64,000 nt of DNA from positions 372,001 through 436,000 of the forward strand of contig SADC01001318.1 in the NCBI GenBank assembly GCA_004194705.1. Direction: 5' to 3'. The translations under genes were made by a program, and so were the position numbers. Below are positions 1 to 12,400 of this stretch, in pieces. Source of the DNA: Ditylenchus dipsaci (Eukaryota > Nematoda > Chromadorea > Rhabditida > Anguinidae). Below the pieces are notes generated by a model. That model was not told where the DNA came from and ran no database searches. It saw nothing but the letters and a program-made list of their open reading frames with translations. Numbering within the stretch: the stretch's first letter is position 1; each line of letters starts with the position of its first letter.

Positions 1-303
1 TGATTTTCTTGAATAATTTAAAAACAATGAAGCTCTATCTGAATTTTCTCTTCTATTCTCTAAATTAAATTTTTTATTCGGAACCAATATAAAAAGAGAA
101 TTTTTTATATAGTTTGTTGTTCGTTTGATGAGAATTAATGCTAAATCTCGACCTTGAGTCTTGAAATCGCCGCAGAAGCTATCCTCTTAATAGGCTCTTA
201 CGGTCAGCCTTCTGAGGAAAAAGCTCTACACAAACGCTTTCCCACTATTAATCCTTTATTTCACTGTCATTTTCAATATTCTGTTATAATTTTTCCCATT
301 CAG

Positions 304-2530
304 ATTTGGTGCTAAGAGTCATCCGGGTGATCATTGGTTTTAAAACTTACCGTGATTTTTTATCTAGGATCTGTTTATAGAGTCGTCTCAATTCAGCCCC
401 GATGGTCAATGTGAGCATGTCGTGCTTTTTATAAATTGTTTTTTATGCCTAAATTATTTACAGATCTTATCACAGGCTCAGTCGATGGCTTCATAGAAGT
501 ATGGAATTTTACTAATGGAAAACTGCGAAAAGATTTGAAGTATCAGGTATGCATCCCAATTTATTTTTATTAGTTAAACTTTTTTGCCTTCAGGCGCAAG
601 ATAACTTTATGATGATGGAAAACGCGGTGCTTTCGATGTCTTTCAGTCGAGACTCTGAAATGTTGGTGACTGGCTCTAAAGATGGAAAAATCAAGGTATT
701 ATTTGCATTTCGCGAGTGTGTGGGATATTAAATATTAAGAGCTATGTGAAATTTGAGGTGTGGAAAATCCAAACGGGACAATGTCTTCGGCGATTCGAAA
801 AGGTAAGAGCTTATTTTGTTCGTTGGATTGACTAATAATCGCATCTTAGGCTCACTCCGAGGGCGTCACTAGGTATTAGTTCATTTTATGGTTCTGGAAG
901 TAGCACTGGTGAATCCCTTCATCATTTAGCGTTTCCTTTTCTCGTGATCACAGCTATGTTCTCTCATCCTCGTTTGATATGCTTATTCGGTAACTTTGCT
1001 AGCTTTACTCGTTGGAATTTTTTTGTTTTAGTGTCCACGGGATGAAAAGCGGCAAATGTTTAAAAGAGCTGCGAGGTCATCAAGCTTTCGTAACAGATGT
1101 AAAGGTAATTGTTTTCTGATGAATTGATTGGATAATTATAATTATAATAATCAGTTATCTGAATTTTTAATATTAGTACACTGAGGATTGCCATCAATGC
1201 ATGTCTTGCTGCGTAGACGGAACCATAAAAGTCTGGAATATGAAAAGCTTGGAGTGCGTTAATACCTTCCGTGTCTGTGGAGATGTTCCGGTTAACAGCA
1301 TCCATCCTATTCCGAAGTCCAACGACCAGTTCCTTATTTGTAATCGAACAAACACAGTTGTGGTAGTCAATATCCAAGGACAGGTAAAATTTTTAAATTG
1401 TAATATCGGTGGTCTCATCTTAGGTTTGGAAGGAGGTCTGCTCTCTCAACTCCAAACTGCCATCTTAATCGCATTTACCTTGAATTTTTTTCTAACTAGC
1501 TTTAGTTGAGAGGAGGCAAAGTAATAGGAGCTGGTCACATCATTGCTTGGCGCCAGAGCATTCTTTTTTATTCTTCGCCTTTGTCTGAATTCTTTTAGCA
1601 GGCCAAAGTTCCCCAAAGTTTTATCTATTGTTCAAAAAGACATTTTGTCAGTCAGTTTACAGGTATCCCAATAAGACTGCGCCATGTTTAAAATTCCCGT
1701 TTTATACATTTCCTATTAAAGAAGCATAGCCACCTGTTACAAATTTTGTCCCCGCCAGTTTAATTTTTTTTCCAAATCATTGAACTTCCGAGCGGATTTT
1801 TCAACTTGGTTTGTAACAAAGCCTTAATTCTAGGCCTTCTTTTGTTAGAAATAAAGCTAAGAAATCTGTATAGAAGTTCAGTGATTCTGAAAATTATTTG
1901 AATTGGCGTGGACAAGTTCAAGAACAGGTGGCCATGTCCCTTTAAGGTTGCATATTTATTCATTCAATATTTTTACTTTTTTATTGGCTATCGCTTTACT
2001 CCAATAGAGCCAGCCAGATCTGACTCTATTTTTTAATCGCTGAAAAATCATGAAATCACAGAGCACTTTTAAATCTTAGTAAAAAAAACATGGGTGTCTG
2101 GCTCCATTAGGATAAATACGGAATAATTTTTTCAATTGTTGCCTGAAAGTCCTGAAAGGCGGTTCCATTAAGTTTAACAGAATTTTAGATTGTAAGAACA
2201 CTGACGAGCGGTAAACGTGAGAAGGGTAGTTTCTTGGCTTGCTGTCTATCTCCAAAAGCTGAATGGGTGTATTGTATTGGCGAAGACAACGTGCTGTACT
2301 GCTTTTCTCTTATCACTGGCAATCTTGAGAGCACAATTTCTGTAACTTATATTGTCGATCTTGAACTTTTATTTTTGCTGTTTTAGATTCATGAGCGCAC
2401 AGTGATTGGAATTGCTCATCATCCACATCAGGTTCTCTTTCGTCATTACTTTCGTAGCAACTATAACCTTTTCCAGAATCTCGTAGCAACATTCGCTGAA
2501 GATGCCCTGTTGAAGCTGTGGAAGGCATGA
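304..2530 (+). CDS. smu1: SMU1 homologue, 3' part (WD40 splicing factor)
   Basis: WD40 protein of the spliceosome, partner of RED/IK, acting in the nucleus in alternative splicing (family knowledge). Exons that join in frame: 304-326, 381-410, 464-546, 594-695, 758-802, 850-872, 930-989, 1032-1104, 1177-1383, 2189-2341, 2387-2431, 2477-2530 (TGA). Diagnostic SMU1 stretches are read directly: [84 protein letters not shown] and the terminal LLKLWKA. This covers most of the C-terminal beta-propeller. The N-terminal LisH/CTLH half lies mostly upstream of the window; positions about 140-285 contain a further likely exon (EEKALHKRFPT). Introns are about 40-60 bp except 1384-2188, which carries a foldback MITE. 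A polyadenylation signal AATAAA is at 2646. No frame break was seen. Confidence 0.93.
1716..1945. mobile_element. TTAA-bounded foldback MITE in SMU1 intron
   Basis: Imperfect palindrome with TTAA at both ends. Outer arms read as AAGNNGCATNGCCACCTGTT, inner arms contain CCCCGCCAGTTTAA / AATTGGCG and AACTTGGTTTGTAAC with its partner. It enlarges an otherwise short SMU1 intron. Related copies are at 4.5, 6.0, 8.5, 10.7, 11.6, 15.8, 16.1, 38.8 and 44.6 kb. TTAA ends suggest a piggyBac-type target preference; no transposase is present. Confidence 0.75.
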
Positions 2531-3481
2531 AGAGAATTAAGAACCCACGATACTTTGAGATCTCATTGTTGAAATATTCATGACTCCAGTTTTGTTCGTT
2601 TAGTTTGTGAGCTGAGTTTAACTTTTTCTGTGTTCCCTGTTGGTTAATAAAAGCTTCTTTTCTGATCAAAAAAATTTATTACGTCAAACAAGTTTATTTA
2701 GAACATTTAGTCAATCTGAAAAGTCATTATAATAGCGTTTGATTATTTAGAAAAAGGTGTGACAGTATGTGTTTGCACACTCAATTTCGGATTTTTTCTT
2801 AAATTGGGACAAGCGATACTTTTAGTCCATTTCGGCTTTGCTTTCAAAAGTTAATTAATTTTTGGCCTTATTTTTATTGCTTGAAATTCGGATTAGTACT
2901 CTAAAAGGAGTGCGGAGGCCTAAAAGTTGTTGCGAAATAAGTCTAATTGGGAAGAAGACTTTTCTTAAACGAAAATTCTAGTTTAAACTTTTAAGCATCC
3001 TTTACAAATAAATAAGATCAACAACAATTTAGAACATGCGCGAAACAATAATTTTAATATGTGTTTAACAAATAAATGCAGTTTTCCTCTAATAATCCAT
3101 CTCGGCCACCCTAATTCTCAGAACCTAGAAATGCGGGAAAATCGATAGCCGTTCTCGTGATTTTAGTGTTCAGGAAAATAAAAACGCGGAATAGCTGAGT
3201 TTCTAAGTTTTTATAAACAAAATGTTTCACAATATTTATCGCTGTTCCATAATATACATAGACTCTTTAGAAAGCATACCGGTCCTTTACAGAAAAAAGA
3301 CGGGTGCATGAATTTCTTCTTCTCTTTAGAATTTGAATAGTTTTCAAAAGTAGGATAAGGTCATGAATGTCAGATTTTTCACAAACCGAGTGAAAACGGG
3401 GAAGATTTTCAAAAATTGCTGGACCGCGCCTTGATTTGCTGTGTAACGCACTGGCATGCCCCTTAAAGTTAGGAAAGTCGT
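2531..3481. other. Convergent intergenic stretch
   Basis: Space between the stop codons of SMU1 (+) and the ZP gene (-), so both 3' UTRs lie here. No coding exon, tRNA or recognisable repeat was seen beyond AT-rich DNA. Confidence 0.5.
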
Positions 3482-6400
3482 TTAATTAGCGGCCGATGTT
3501 TTATTAGATGAAATTCTGCAGTTAAAATTTATTTTCTGAACAGCGCTGCCGCCAGATAAAATAGCAACAACCGCCAATGCGGACATCAATGAGAAGGCTA
3601 CTAAACAGGTGAGCAGGGAAATAACATAATAGCTGAAGCAGACTCTTTCAGAGAGGTAGTAGTCCCGAAACTCCTCAATCCTGCCTTCTATGTTTAACGA
3701 GCTCTGGCTGTTGGTAGATTTTGACCGGGAGACGGACGATTCAGCGTAAGGTATTGATTCTGTCAGCCTGGATCCGGTTGTGTAGGCTGAGGTTTTGCTA
3801 TTGGTGTACTTTCCTTGTCCATTATGTTTTGGTGTTGTGCCTTTAGTGGCAGCTGCAGAATCATCCAGGTCCAAAACTACTATTTTCTCTGCTGACAAAT
3901 CCATCACATAGTCATCTCTAGATTTGGAAACATCTGCCTTTGATTCATTGGTATCTGGCACTAATCGCCCTAAGATTGTTCGTCGTTTGCGGTTGTTGAT
4001 TCCACAGCGAGGAGGCTGAAATTGACCAGATGTTTGGGATAAATAAATTAATGTTAAACCAGATAAATTTTACTTACAGTTTTTCCAGTACACATTCCTT
4101 CAGAAACCATACAGGTGGAAACAGCACATTGGAAATATGTAGTGATTTTGTCAGCGAACTTGAATACGTTTACTGAAAAATTACATCTGTCAATAAAGGC
4201 AATCATGAATTTGCGACCAATTTTAGAAGATTTCGCGTGGAGGGAAGTTTATTAGCCCACTTTTAAAGGCGCATCGAGTTGATTTTCTTATGACTAGTAA
4301 CCGTTGTTGAGAGGAAGTGGTCATAAAAAAGTCATCTCGATGCGTTTTCAAAAGGCGAACTAACAAAACTTTCCTCCCCACTTTCCAACATTTTACTACC
4401 ATTAGTATACAAAATGTCTGGTTGCTGTTTCAAATAGTATTGGAACCTATATTAGACACACGAAAATAGAAAAACAAACAAGATCAGCAAGTCTAGAACG
4501 GAGCAATAAAAATATCTCGACGGTGTCGAAATTAGCTGGCGAAATTATCTATGCACAAAAGTCATCAAAATTAGAAACAATTTTTTCTTTCTCGTTGGAT
4601 TTACGTACGAATTTTTCAACTTGGTTTCTAACAAAACCGTACCTAAAATTAAATTCTAGGCCTTGTTTTGTTAGAAACCAAGTTGAAAAATCAGTACAGA
4701 AGTTGAATGATTAGGCGAAAAAAAATTGAATTGGCGGGGGACAATTCAAAACAGGTGGCAATCGCCCTTTTAAAAGGCATGCCCATGACAATAATTTCAA
4801 TTCCTCTTTAGCGTATGACTCCAGGTCAGAAATTTTTGGGAACAAGCATTTGGCAAGAGATTCTGGTAGAATTAAATATTTAAAAAAAATAACCCTCAGA
4901 ATAGGCTAAATTTGCTTGATTATTGTAGGTCAAATCAGAGACTATCACTGGATCAATCGTGCAGCTAAAAAAGTGATTTCGATAAATATAAAACCATGCT
5001 TTTAAGGAATTTTTACATACCCATGTTCATCTATAAGTGGTTTTCTATCTTTTCCAGCCCCGTCATCCTAAAATAACAATGTTTTAGCAGATCACTTTTA
5101 ACCAAAAACGTTACCACAAAACAATTGTGTACTAACATAGAAAACATGTCAGAATCACAATGCCAGACGTGGAACTGAAATCGGGAAAAGTTCAATATTT
5201 CGACTTTTATCAGCAATTCTAGAACTGACCACTGGCTCACCCACTGTCGCATAGGTGACCTGTAAATTGTATTACAGTTTACGTAGAAAAAAGGAAGAAC
5301 TAAATCTCACAATGGGTCCATTCACAGACCCTCTTCTAACACTGTATGTACACAAAGGCATTTTCGCAGTGTCAATAAGTTCTGTGGTTGGCAGCATCGA
5401 GACATCGAAGCGATTTGTGACTACTTTATCCGCTTCCTAAATTGGTTTAATGATGTTCTGTTTTGGACAATTCAAGAAGGACAATGAAAGGAAAAACTAT
5501 TGGTCATTTGGTTTAATTGGAAGCACAGTCGACTCCATCCTTGTGCACCGTGTCATAGTTATGGAGGGGAGTCCCGCATTTAAATTTTTGTGGCCAACAA
5601 AATAAAATTTCACTGCCAATTATCTCTATATAGTATTTGGGTCGGGAGGGGGGGGTGGAGGTGGATTCCGTGGGTCACACCTTTTTACAGCCACTGGGAG
5701 TGGTCCAAACCTTTCCTGAGAACACTTTCTCATGTAAATTGGTGTGCCTAAACACGAATCCGGTGTCAGAATTGGGGCTGACAAAGAAATTTTCGATTTT
5801 TTACCCAAATTTCGGTTTTTTCGGACTTTTTGACTTCAAAGGCTATAAATGAGGTCAAAAATGAAAAGAATATTTTGTTGCATATTTTATCGGAAATCCC
5901 AGCGTGTCAGCTTTCGTTAAAAAAAAAAGAACGTCAAAAATGGTGTATTTTAATAGGGGATCTCCTACTTTAAAGGGCCTGACCTCTTCCTACTCGGTGG
6001 TCCCCCGCCAATTCAAAAATTTTCCCTTGATCATTGGACTTCTGTACGGATTTTTCCGCCAAATTTCTAACAAAACTAGGCCTGAAATCAAATTTTAGGC
6101 TTAGTTTTGTTAGAAATTTGGCGGAAAAATCCGTACAGAAGTCCAATGATCAAGGGAAAATTTTTGAATTGGCGGGGACCACCGAGTAGGAAGAGGTCAG
6201 GCCCTTTAAAGATCTGGCGTCAGATCTGTCTTATGTTTGTTGTTGACAAAATGCCACAATTTGAAATTTTTGTCTCGAGAGGGATTTAAAAATTTTGAGT
6301 TTGAATTTACAAATCGTTTGTAAGCAAATTAAGTACGCTAAGCACGAATTTACTGTCAGCGGTTAGGTAATGTCTGTTGCAAAAATGTCTGTATAGGCGC

Positions 6401-9400
6401 CGATAGGCGCCTGCCGACTAGTGTTTTCAAAAGTCAAGTTCAAGGTAAAACTTGACTTTAAAACTTCAAGGTCGTTTTTCTCGATTTTCAGTAAGGAAAA
6501 TGGGTCTGAATTTTTTCCTATTCCTTAAAGTCAAGATTTTGCGCTGAACAAAACGTACTTTTCAGAATAACGATATAATTTTTGCACGATGAGATATAGC
6601 CTAAAGTCAAGGTAAAATCACCTTGATTTTAGCGAAAGTCAAGGTCAAGGTAAAATCAAGGTGATTTTACCTTGACTTTAGGCTATATCTCATCGTGCAA
6701 AAATTATATCGTTATTCTGAAAAGTACGTTTTGTTCAGCGCAAAATCTTGACTTCAGGAGATAGAAAAAAAATTCAGACCCATTTTCCTTACTAAAAATC
6801 GAGAAAAACGACCTTGAAGTTTTAAAGTCAAGTTTTACCTTGACCTTGAACTTGACCTTGACTTTTAAAAACACTGCTGCCGACCCTTGTAGAAGAGTAT
6901 TGTCATAGAGGCCTCAATTTACACATTTATTCAAGAGAAACACCCTGAGACAAATAATTTCTCAGCATATCCAAAAGTTACAACAGCCTTCATTGACAGT
7001 CGCGTGAAGGTGCTCTGTGTAAAATTAAAACGCTTTTCCGAAATGAACGGGGAATTCGAAAAGGGCAAAGTGGTCAACAACAAGTGGGTCATCGACAGTC
7101 GGATTGGCGAGGGCTGCTGCGGGATCGTATTCAAAGTGCGTGATGTGAATGATAGAAAGCGGAAAGGGGCTATGAAGGTATGGAAAATCTGTTTTCCCTC
7201 GCATTCAGTTAATATTCTTAGGTCGAGCCGAAAGATGAGGCCATTCAAGTGCTGAAAAATGAGGCCAAAGTAATGAAAATGCTCATGGAGAGGAAGCACA
7301 CTGTGCGAATCATTGACAGTGGAAAGCGTGCCAATGTATGTTTTACTTGACTGCACACCAACAAACTTGGGGATTTTTAGTACTCCTATCTGGTGATGTC
7401 TTTGCTCGGTGACAGTCTTACGAAGCTGAAGAAGGAAAGTCCGGAGGAAAGGTTTTCAGCAAGCTCTGCTTCACGGATCGGCGTTCAGACTCTCTATGCT
7501 ATCAAGCAGCTCCATGAAGTCGGTTATGTTCATCGCGATGTCAAGTAATCCTCTTTCCAGGTAAGCCTGAGTTAGGATCGCAACTTTTTATTTACAGACC
7601 ATCTAACTTGGTTATCGGAAGGCACGGTAAGGAAGCCCGCATGATTTACCTCATCGACTATGGCCTCGCTCGCAGTTTTGTGGTCTGGGAACCGACAGGC
7701 ATTCGAATTCGTTTTGCTCGGCCACGTGCTCTTCTTCGAGGGACCACAAGGTTTTATTTTAATTTTTTTCTGCTGATTAAAAGCTCTCGAGTTCAGATAC
7801 TGTTCTCCCGCCGTTCATGATCGTCAGGAGCAAGGAAGAAAGGATGACTTATGGTCAATGATGTATCTGATGCTGGAACTTCATGTCGGACTGCCCTGGG
7901 TTCATAAGCCGGTGAAAATTTCATGCCTCTTGATTGTCGCTAGCCAGGAATTTGATTTTAGGAAGATGAAACCAAGAAAATGAAGACGGAAATGCAAGAC
8001 AACGTGTTGATGGCAAACTGCCCACCTGAGTGGATCAAGATGATGGATCATATTCGCCAGCTCAAATACCCAGATCGACCAGATTATCGGCTGCTTTACG
8101 ACCTGCTAATTTTATCAATGACCAGAATGAAAGTGTCATTCGCAGACCCCTATGACTGGGAAACACCTCCAGCTGGCTCAAATTTGCCGGTGAATACCTA
8201 TCTTGTTAGTCTGTTAATTTTCTCTGTTTAGAGAAATGCGAGGAAGACTGTTGGAAGCGTGGAGAAGACGGAAGAAACCATAAGCCAAGAGACTTTCAGT
8301 GTGGATAGCAAATCTGGCAGACCGTCAGGGACTACGTCAAGCGAAGAAGCCGCCTATCCGAACACTATTGCAGCTGAATTCGATAAAAATGATCTGCATA
8401 TCTAAGAAATCTTCGAAGTGTATACCTCTCCTCTCATAAATATTTGTATGATATGCTTGTAGGGAAAGTAAAGTGTTCAGTTTTTCTGTGCGTTGAATTT
8501 TTTTTTGAAAGACCATGCTCGCGGTGGTCCCTCGCCAATTCAAAAATTTTTGCCAAATATTGATCCTCTGTTCGGCGAATCTTGGTTTCTAACAAAACTA
8601 TATCCAAAATTAATTTCTAGTCCTTGTTTTATTATTAGAAACCAAGCTGAAAAATCCGTGCACAAGTTCAATGATAAGGCGAAAATTTTTGAATTGGCGG
8701 GGACAATCCAGAACGCCATGTCCCTTTAAATCCAGCGATTAAGAAAAAAATTGAATTGGCGGAGGGCCACCAGATCACCGTGAGCATGGTCCTTTCAAAA
8801 AGAGGCATGCCTGTGCGTTTCAAAAAGTTAAGGCGGAAACCAGCAATTTTTTGAGTCCTTGCATTTTTCACTCGTTTTGCGTCGAATCTAATATTGATTA
8901 CTCTATACTGCTTTTTGAAAACAAGCAGAAAACTTAAAAATTTCTGGATGAGAGAGCATATAAAACTTGACCGAGAAAGAAAAAAGTGCTGGTCCCGGCT
9001 CTGCTCCGTGTCGGGCACAGGCATACCGCTGTAAGTCAACATTTTTTGTGGCCGTTAAGGTGGGTAAAACAGGATAGTGACAGAAACCGATAATTATTTG
9101 AAAAAACGGGCGCATGTTGCTGGGATTTTTGACCATCCTGGTTTTTTTCTTAACCGTATCGATTATAGGTGATGATAATTAGTCTTGAACTAACAGATTA
9201 AAAGACAGCTTACCATATAGAAGCAAGTGCATCTGTAGGCCCTGTCCACCTTTGTGATGAATATGTTGTGGAAGCTGATGATTATAGTGATGCTTTGTTC
9301 CACACCTCTTTGGTCTGGGCCCAACTAAACATTTGTTCTTTAAGAAAGAGTCTGTCCATCAGAATCACAGTCGAACCTAGATATAATAGCACACCTAAGA

Positions 9401-12400
9401 ACGGGCTAAAAGTGTTTTTATATTGGGGTTACTTTTAGTATATGGGGGCCCCTCCGGGCCAAGGTGCTCATATATCGGAATACTCTTATATACAGGTTTA
9501 ACTGTATCGGTTGACTGGACTACACCGAAAGCCTCAAAAAAGTAAGCTTTTCAGTCTAATTGTTTGCAAGCTTTTGTAAACTTTGATTTTTTTTAATGAT
9601 CAATTTCTCTCATTCCTTAATGTGACTCCATCTCCCATAATTATTTTCTTAATTTTTTGCCAATTTAAGTGATTGATTAAGGCAATTGTAGGATTGCATA
9701 TTGCCGAGTTGAAAGCACTCTAATTGCCAGTTTGTTTTTCGTCACTTTCTCCCAGAGCTGAATCATTTCTCTTTCTGCTGACAGTGAATTGTTTTTTCTG
9801 CTATTTGTTTGCAGAGGACGAGAAAGTAACCTTGGACAATTTTTTGTATGGCTTAATAATATCTCTTTATTACCCTTCACTCATTGCTGGCAAAATGTTG
9901 GAAAGAAAGTGGTTTGTCTTGTCTTTTCTCAGATTACATTTTTGAGTTTTTAAAGAAAAGACGGTATCAAATACAAGGGTGTGCGGAAGGTTCATAAGGA
10001 ATAAAAAATTCATCGAAAAAATCCTGGTTCACCCTGTTGTTTTTCGAAATTTGTTTGTAAAACTAACTTGTATCTGCGGAAATTCGGAATTCGGCGGAAT
10101 TTTTATCTTAGCCTCAAGAAGGGGGGAGGATTAGAGACGGGTGCGGAATTAGAGAAAATACGGTACATTAAATTATTAACCTAACTGGTCGGAGAAAATG
10201 AAATTTGTATCCTAATAAAATGTAATAAAATTGGCGGCGCACTCCGGCTTAACATGAGTTCTAGGTTCAACCTATCACATCTATCCAATAATACAAAATC
10301 TTGAATAATTTTACGCCCAAAAATGCCTGACACCACTAGCCCACAAAAGTTGTTTCAAAAAGACTACTTCAAATATGAAAAAATATGTCAAGAATCACAA
10401 AAGCAAAGGAGTAAATGGCCAAGGTCAAAATCAACCAAAGACACAACCAGAAAAATGGAAAGACAATCTCGAGCATCTAAATTGGAACAAGGTGAATACT
10501 AAAAAAAGGATTAGGTGAAGTCAGGAGCAAACCTCTTGACAAATCCACAAGTATTCCAATAAAAACTTTTTCATATGTGTAAAGTTCGATTTTGTAGAGA
10601 GGGTGCCAAAAAAAGCTTGACCACTTCAAGGACATTCCCACGCTAACAAGTATTGGTGCCCGGGAATCCAAAATTTTTTTAGGTTGGTTTCTAACAAAAG
10701 AAGGCCTCGAATTTAATTTCAGGTATGGCTTCTCTAGAAACCAAGTTAAAAAATCCGAACAGGAGAGAAATGATTAGGAATTTTTTTGAAATCACGGGGG
10801 AACAAAGGAAAAACCGTCAAATCGTGATTACCGAAATCTAGCTCGAACTCTAGCTCTAACTCGAGGGTGTTCACGTACCTCGAGCTAAATACAACTCTGA
10901 TCACTCATAACCTTACCCCAAAATAGTCGAAATTTGAAAAAAAAAATGACTCGAGTTCGAGTTCAAGTTCGAATTTGAAGGTGCTTATGCATATAACTTG
11001 GATTCCCTTGTAAAGAACCCCCCAAAAACTAACTTTTAGTGGCTTTAGACGGCTCTGGGGTAAGATTCTGAGCTGTCTAAGCTATATACATAAGCAATTT
11101 CAAGCTCGATCTCGAACTGTAACTCGATGTGCGTGAACACCATCGAGTTAGAGTTCGGGTTTTTGAGTATATGAACACCTCTTACCCGAAATCTAACTCT
11201 AACAACGTGAACAAGCCATTAGAAGTACAATTTGACTACAGTCGAGTCTCGATTTAACGTACCCTCAATTTAACGTACCCTTCGATTTAACGTATCCCTA
11301 GGGCCGGTCCCTCCAATAATAAACTCCGTCAAATTTACCCCCGATATAACGTACCCTCGATTTAACGTACCCCTAGGGCCGGTCCCAAGGGGGTACGTTA
11401 AATCGAGACTCGACTGCAGCACATTTCGAATTCCCCTCGAGACAATAAATATTTAAATTACCAAGCACGGACTTTCTGAAATATTTATTGTCTCAAGAGG
11501 AATTGAAAATATTCTAGTCAATTTAAACTTCTAAAAGAAGTTCCATAAGATACGATTCCGTGCAGAGTTTTAAGTTAAAAACTTTTGGAGTTTCGGGTGA
11601 TTATGATTGTAAAAATTCTCGTAACTTCCTGGCGCCTGTCTCTTTAAAGGGCCTGACCTCTTCCTACTCGGTGGTCCCCGCCAATTCAAAAATTTTCCCT
11701 CGATCATTGGACTTCTGTACGGATTTTTCCGCTAGGTTTCTAACAAAACTAAGCCTAAAATTTGATTTCAGGCCTAGTTTTGTTAGAAACCTAGCGGAAA
11801 AATCCGTACAGAAGTCCAATGATCGAGGGAAAATTTTTGAATTGGCGGGGACCACCGAGTAGGAAGAGGTCAGGCCCTTTAAACAATATTTTTTTTGGAA
11901 TTAGATAAGGGCTGTACGAACTTTCGTAACAAGACAATTTCGTAAGAGCGAACTTTCGTAAGAAACATTTTCGTAACAGCGAAAATTCGTAAGAAAGATT
12001 TTCGTAAGAGCGAATTTTCGTAAGAAACTTTTTCGTAACAGCGAATTTTCGTAACCAATTTCTTTCGTAAGAGAAAATAATCGAAATTTTTTCACTCTTA
12101 TTCAATTTTTCTAATTCAGGATTTCATCTGATTCATTTGTTTTGGCCTTTCTGTCACTGTTTGACACTTCTAACAGTTAATTATATGACTATTAACTGTA
12201 TGAGCACAAAAGTTGGTAATCATAGGTCATATGACTGAAAATTTTTTCGATAATTAGTTGACCCCCTGATTTTCATCCATTAGGAGACCAGCAGAAATAC
12301 CCAAAAGCATGGTGAAAAACTCCGAGCTAGAATTCATTTATTATAAACTACACATAGCTATTTCCCATTAGTGGCATGTATGGTGCAGTAGGTAAGTTGA

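Noticed and set aside
7004..7042. Longer N-terminus for the kinase
   Set aside because: The codon at 7004 is GTG, not ATG; the first ATG in frame is at 7043, with the usual spacing to the glycine loop.
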